The notes beneath the pieces were generated by a model. That model had not been told where the DNA came from, did no database searches, and saw only the letters and a list, made by a program, of their open reading frames with translations. Below are positions 60,813 to 64,000 of a DNA stretch of 64,000 bases, in pieces (position 1 is the first letter of the stretch; each line of letters starts with the position of its first letter). The DNA lies in the NCBI RefSeq assembly GCF_900230195.1, contig NZ_OCNE01000002.1, forward strand, positions 434,001 through 498,000, in the 5' to 3' direction. The DNA comes from Streptomyces zhaozhouensis. GTDB taxonomy: Bacteria > Actinomycetota > Actinomycetes > Streptomycetales > Streptomycetaceae. Made by a program: the position numbers and the translations under genes.

Positions 60813-62438
60813 ATGGGTCGGGGTGGCAGTCGGGGAGGCGCGCGAAGCGGCATACGCGCCGTCCTTCCGCTGGCGTTGGTGGGGGCGCTGCTCGGCGGCT
60901 GCTCGGGCTCCTCCGGGTCCGCCGAGCCGGGGGACTCCGCCGGCCCGACCACCCCCCCGGACACCGGCTCCGACCCCGCCGACGCCGAACTCCCCCCGCT
61001 GCCCGACCGGTTCACCGCGCAGCGCCCCGAGTGGGCGAGCTGTCCCGCGCCGTCCCCGCTCCAGGGCTCGGGCGGACCGCCGGGCGAGCCCTGGCGGTGC
61101 GCCACGTTGACCGTCCCGCTGGACTACGCCGAACCGGACGGCGAGACCATCGAGTTGGCGATGGTCAGGGCCGAGGCCGAGGACCGGGAGAACCGGATCG
61201 GCTCGCTGGTCTTCAACTTCGGCGGCCCCGGCGGCTCAGGCGTCGCCTCCCTGCCGCGCTCGGGCGACCGCTACGAGGCCCTGCTGGAACGCTACGACCT
61301 GGTCAGCTTCGACCCGCGCGGCGTCGGCGACTCCGCCGGAGTGGTCTGCCGCGACGACGAGGCGATCGACGCCGCCGCCCAGGACACCATGGGCCCGCCG
61401 CGCACCCCCGAGGAGGAGCGCGCGTTCCTCACCGCCAACCGCGAGTACGCCATCGACTGCACGGAACGCAACGGCGAGGTGCTGGCGCAGGTCGGCACCG
61501 TCAACGCGGCCCGCGACCTGGACCTGATGCGCCAGGTGCTCGGCGACGACAAGCTGCACTACTTCGGCATCTCCTACGGCACCAAGCTGGGCGCCGTCCA
61601 CGCCCACCTCTTCCCCGACCGCGTCGGCCGCACCGTCCTGGACGCCGTCGTCGACCCGACCAGGGACCAGGTCGAACGCCTGCTGCTCCAGACCGAGGGC
61701 TTCCAACTCGCCCTGGACAACTACCTCCAGGAGTGCGGACGCTCCCCCGACTGCCCCGTCGGCGGCCCCGGCGAGGAGGGCCACGCCGCGCTGACCGACC
61801 TCTTCGAGGCACTGCGCGAGGACCCGCTGCCCACCGACTCCGGCCGGCGGCTGACCCACGACCTCGCCGTCACGGGGGTGTTGGCCAGCCTCTACTCCCG
61901 CGGCTCCTGGGACTTCCTCGGCGAGGCCGTCCGCGAGGCCCGCGAGGACGGCAGGGGCGACCTGCTGCTGCGCGCCGCCGAGCAGTACAACGGGCGGGAC
62001 GCCGAAGGCCGTTACCGCAACCTGGGATCGGCCAACACCGCCGTCAACTGCGCCGACTTCGCCTCACGCCCCACGTTGGAGACGGTGCGCGAGCAGCGCG
62101 ACACGTTCGTCGACGCCTCCCCCGTCTTCGGCGAGCACCTGGTGTGGGGGCTGCTCTCCTGCGCCAACTGGCCGGTCAACGGGGAACGCGACCAGCCCAG
62201 GGTCGCGGCCGAGGGCGCCGCGCCCATCCTGCTGCTGGCCACCACCGGCGACCCGGCGACGCCCCGGGTCGGCGCCGAGCGGATGCGCGAGGAGCTGGGT
62301 CCGGGCGTCGGGGTGCTGCTGACCTACGAGGGCGAGGGGCACGGCGCCTTCAACAGCGGCGACCCCTGCGTCAGGGACGCCGTGCTCTCCCAACTCCTGG
62401 ACGGCGACCCGCCGGGCGACGGTACCGTGTGCTCCTGA
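60813..62438 (+). CDS. TAP-like alpha/beta-hydrolase lipoprotein (2 of 3)
   Basis: A 541-residue paralogue of its neighbours with the same motif order: lipobox GALLGGC (Cys30), FNFGGPGGSG, FGISYGTKLGA, ATTGDPATP and EGEGHGAFN. ATG 60813 is preceded by GAGGGGG. The gene starts 78 bp after the first member and its stop overlaps the start of the third (ATGA), so members 2 and 3 are translationally coupled. Confidence 0.9.
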   Translation: MGRGGSRGGARSGIRAVLPLALVGALLGGCSGSSGSAEPGDSAGPTTPPDTGSDPADAELPPLPDRFTAQRPEWASCPAPSPLQGSGGPPGEPWRCATLTVPLDYAEPDGETIELAMVRAEAEDRENRIGSLVFNFGGPGGSGVASLPRSGDRYEALLERYDLVSFDPRGVGDSAGVVCRDDEAIDAAAQDTMGPPRTPEEERAFLTANREYAIDCTERNGEVLAQVGTVNAARDLDLMRQVLGDDKLHYFGISYGTKLGAVHAHLFPDRVGRTVLDAVVDPTRDQVERLLLQTEGFQLALDNYLQECGRSPDCPVGGPGEEGHAALTDLFEALREDPLPTDSGRRLTHDLAVTGVLASLYSRGSWDFLGEAVREAREDGRGDLLLRAAEQYNGRDAEGRYRNLGSANTAVNCADFASRPTLETVREQRDTFVDASPVFGEHLVWGLLSCANWPVNGERDQPRVAAEGAAPILLLATTGDPATPRVGAERMREELGPGVGVLLTYEGEGHGAFNSGDPCVRDAVLSQLLDGDPPGDGTVCS

Positions 62439-64000
62439 TGAGACATTTGCCGGCACAGAGGCGGACACACATATCCCGGGCGGTGACCGCGGCCGCGTTG
62501 CTCGCGCTCACCGCCGCCTGCACCTCGGGGTCCTCGGAGCGCCCCGAGGAACGCGCGCCGGAGTCCGGCGCCCCCTACGAGGGACTGCCGGACGAGCTGG
62601 GCCGCCAGACCCTCGACTGGAACAGCTGCCCCGCGGCCTCGCCCAGCCAGGACCCGATGGCCACCGCGCCCCCCGACGAACTGGCCGAGGGCGCGGGGTG
62701 GGAGTGCGCGGACCTGGAGGTCCCGCTGGACTACGGGCGACCCGAGGGCGACACCATCGAGTTGGCGCTGATCAGGGCGCGGGCCGGGGACGACACGGAG
62801 CGGCTCGGCTCCCTGGTCTTCAACTTCGGCGGCCCCGGCGGCTCAGGCGTCGCCACCCTGCCGGCCGCCGGCGAGAGCTTCGACTCGCTGCGCGAGGGCG
62901 GCTACGACCTGGTCAGCTTCGACCCGCGCGGGGTCGGCGAGAGCGAGGGCATCGTCTGCCTGAGCGACGAGGAACGGGACGCGGCGAGCCAGGAGTTGGG
63001 CTCGCTGCCCGACACCGAGGAGGAGCGGGAGATCGCGGAGCGGCAGGAACGCGAGTTCATCGCCGCCTGCGAGGAGAACTCCGGCCATCTGCTGCCCCAT
63101 GTCTCCACCGCCAACGCCGCCCGTGACCTCGACCTGATGCGCCACGTGCTCGGCGACGACGCGCTGTCCTACTTCGGCGTCTCCTACGGCACCCAACTGG
63201 GCGCCACCTATGCCAACCTCTTCCCCGACCGCGTCGGCCGCACCGTCCTGGACGCGGTCGTCGACCCGGACGACGACCCGGTCCACCAGGGACTGCTGAA
63301 CGCGATGGGCTTCCAGCGCGCCCTCGACCACTATCTGGAAGACTGCGTCCGGCAGTCGGACTGCCCGGCCGGCGACGACCCGGCCGCCGGCAGCCTCTGG
63401 ATCAGCGACCTCCTCGCCGGCCTGGAGGACGCCCCGCTCCCCACCACGGACGCCTCGGGCCGCGACCTGACGGTCACCCTCGCGTTCGCGGGCATCATCT
63501 CCACCCTCTACTCCGAGGAGTCCTGGGAGTACCTGACCATGGGCCTCCAGGAGGTGCGCGACCAGGGCACCGGCGACCTGCTGCTGCTCCTGAGCGACCT
63601 CTACAACGAACGCAACCCGGCCACCGGCGAGTACTCCACCCAGGAGCCCGCGTTCACCGCCATCCGCTGCGCCGACCAGCCCGGCGGGTTGAGCGAGGAG
63701 GAGGCCCTGTCCCACGAGGACGAGTTCGTCGAGGCGTCCGAGGTCTTCGGCCCCTACATGGTCTGGTCGCTCGGCGGCTGCGGCACCGACTGGCCGGTGA
63801 CCGAGGCGGCCGACCCGCCGGACTACGACGCCACCGACTCCGCCCAACCCCTGCTCCTCCTCGCCACCACCGGCGACCCGGCCACCCCGATCGAGGGCGC
63901 CGAGCGGATGCGCGACGCCATGGGCGGCCCCGAGACCGCGCCCCTCCTCCGCTGGGAAGGCGAGGGCCACGGCGCCTACCTCGGCGAGGACCCCTGCGTC
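62438..64000 (+). CDS. TAP-like alpha/beta-hydrolase lipoprotein (3 of 3), cut by window end
   Basis: Opens with ATG 62438, whose ATGA overlaps the previous stop codon, and stays open to base 64000; the visible part is 521 residues, nearly full length compared with its neighbours. Signal and lipobox LLALTAAC (Cys28), FNFGGPGGSG, FGVSYGTQLGA, ATTGDPATP and EGEGHGAYL are present. The final residues of the usual C-terminus are missing only because the window ends. Confidence 0.88.
   Translation, partial: MRHLPAQRRTHISRAVTAAALLALTAACTSGSSERPEERAPESGAPYEGLPDELGRQTLDWNSCPAASPSQDPMATAPPDELAEGAGWECADLEVPLDYGRPEGDTIELALIRARAGDDTERLGSLVFNFGGPGGSGVATLPAAGESFDSLREGGYDLVSFDPRGVGESEGIVCLSDEERDAASQELGSLPDTEEEREIAERQEREFIAACEENSGHLLPHVSTANAARDLDLMRHVLGDDALSYFGVSYGTQLGATYANLFPDRVGRTVLDAVVDPDDDPVHQGLLNAMGFQRALDHYLEDCVRQSDCPAGDDPAAGSLWISDLLAGLEDAPLPTTDASGRDLTVTLAFAGIISTLYSEESWEYLTMGLQEVRDQGTGDLLLLLSDLYNERNPATGEYSTQEPAFTAIRCADQPGGLSEEEALSHEDEFVEASEVFGPYMVWSLGGCGTDWPVTEAADPPDYDATDSAQPLLLLATTGDPATPIEGAERMRDAMGGPETAPLLRWEGEGHGAYLGEDPCV

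Overview
The window is high-GC actinobacterial DNA and almost certainly comes from a Streptomyces or close relative. The main evidence is an adpA gene with a TTA (bldA-type) codon next to orn, a wblC gene of the WhiB7 type, a type I-E CRISPR array, leucine-catabolism genes in Streptomyces order, and the third-position GC bias of the reading frames. Most of the window is chromosomal core; the mobile or repetitive parts are small.

Layout. At 0-3 kb are a truncated M50-type membrane peptidase, a DUF2637 membrane protein, then a candidate 162-bp MITE and an IS481-family element inserted back to back at CTAG sites, and tRNA-His. At 3-10.1 kb are orn, adpA, a universal stress protein, a threonine-synthase-like enzyme, glmS and a small conserved protein. 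At 10.2-17.7 kb are a DUF4429/SHOCT protein and a leucine/isovalerate catabolic operon (carboxyltransferase, biotin carboxylase, HMG-CoA lyase, acyl-CoA dehydrogenase) with a divergent TetR regulator. At 17.8-26.6 kb are a Sel1/TPR repeat protein, a UPF0182 membrane protein, a PPA1309-family protein, a YlbL-type PDZ/Lon-like protease, a 57-residue protein too short for normal ORF cut-offs, MoaE and an SDR. At 26.8-35.3 kb are a DUF2342 'zincin', a Nudix hydrolase, an AIM24/AIM24/TerD-AIM24 operon, a YgjP-like metallopeptidase, a ThiF-like E1 protein and an ABC1 kinase. At 35.39-36.03 kb is an 11-repeat CRISPR array with no cas genes in the window.

At 36.1-48.4 kb is a stress and DNA-repair block: wblC with a translated leader ORF and an intrinsic terminator in its leader, uvrD2, mycoredoxin, nudC, the AdnAB helicase-nuclease and an alkyltransferase-like protein. 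From UPF0182 to AdnA the order follows the M. tuberculosis Rv3193c-Rv3202c region (from memory), with insertions. At 48.5-51.7 kb are an LPG-synthase-like membrane protein with an internal pseudokinase, and a tandem array of terminator-like intergenic repeats. At 51.8-56.8 kb an FtsX-type ABC transporter is divergent from a two-component system. At 56.9-59 kb are a TOBE/HTH protein and modAB without modC. At 59.1-64 kb are three tandem TAP-like alpha/beta-hydrolase lipoproteins, the last cut by the window end.

The least explained parts are the cas-less CRISPR array set into a conserved core locus, the coding leader of wblC with a small basic protein coupled to it, the TerD-AIM24 fusion operon beside a solitary ThiF protein, and the twin CTAG insertions in which the duplicated target supplies stop codons. 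All functional assignments were made by reading motifs; no database search was run.
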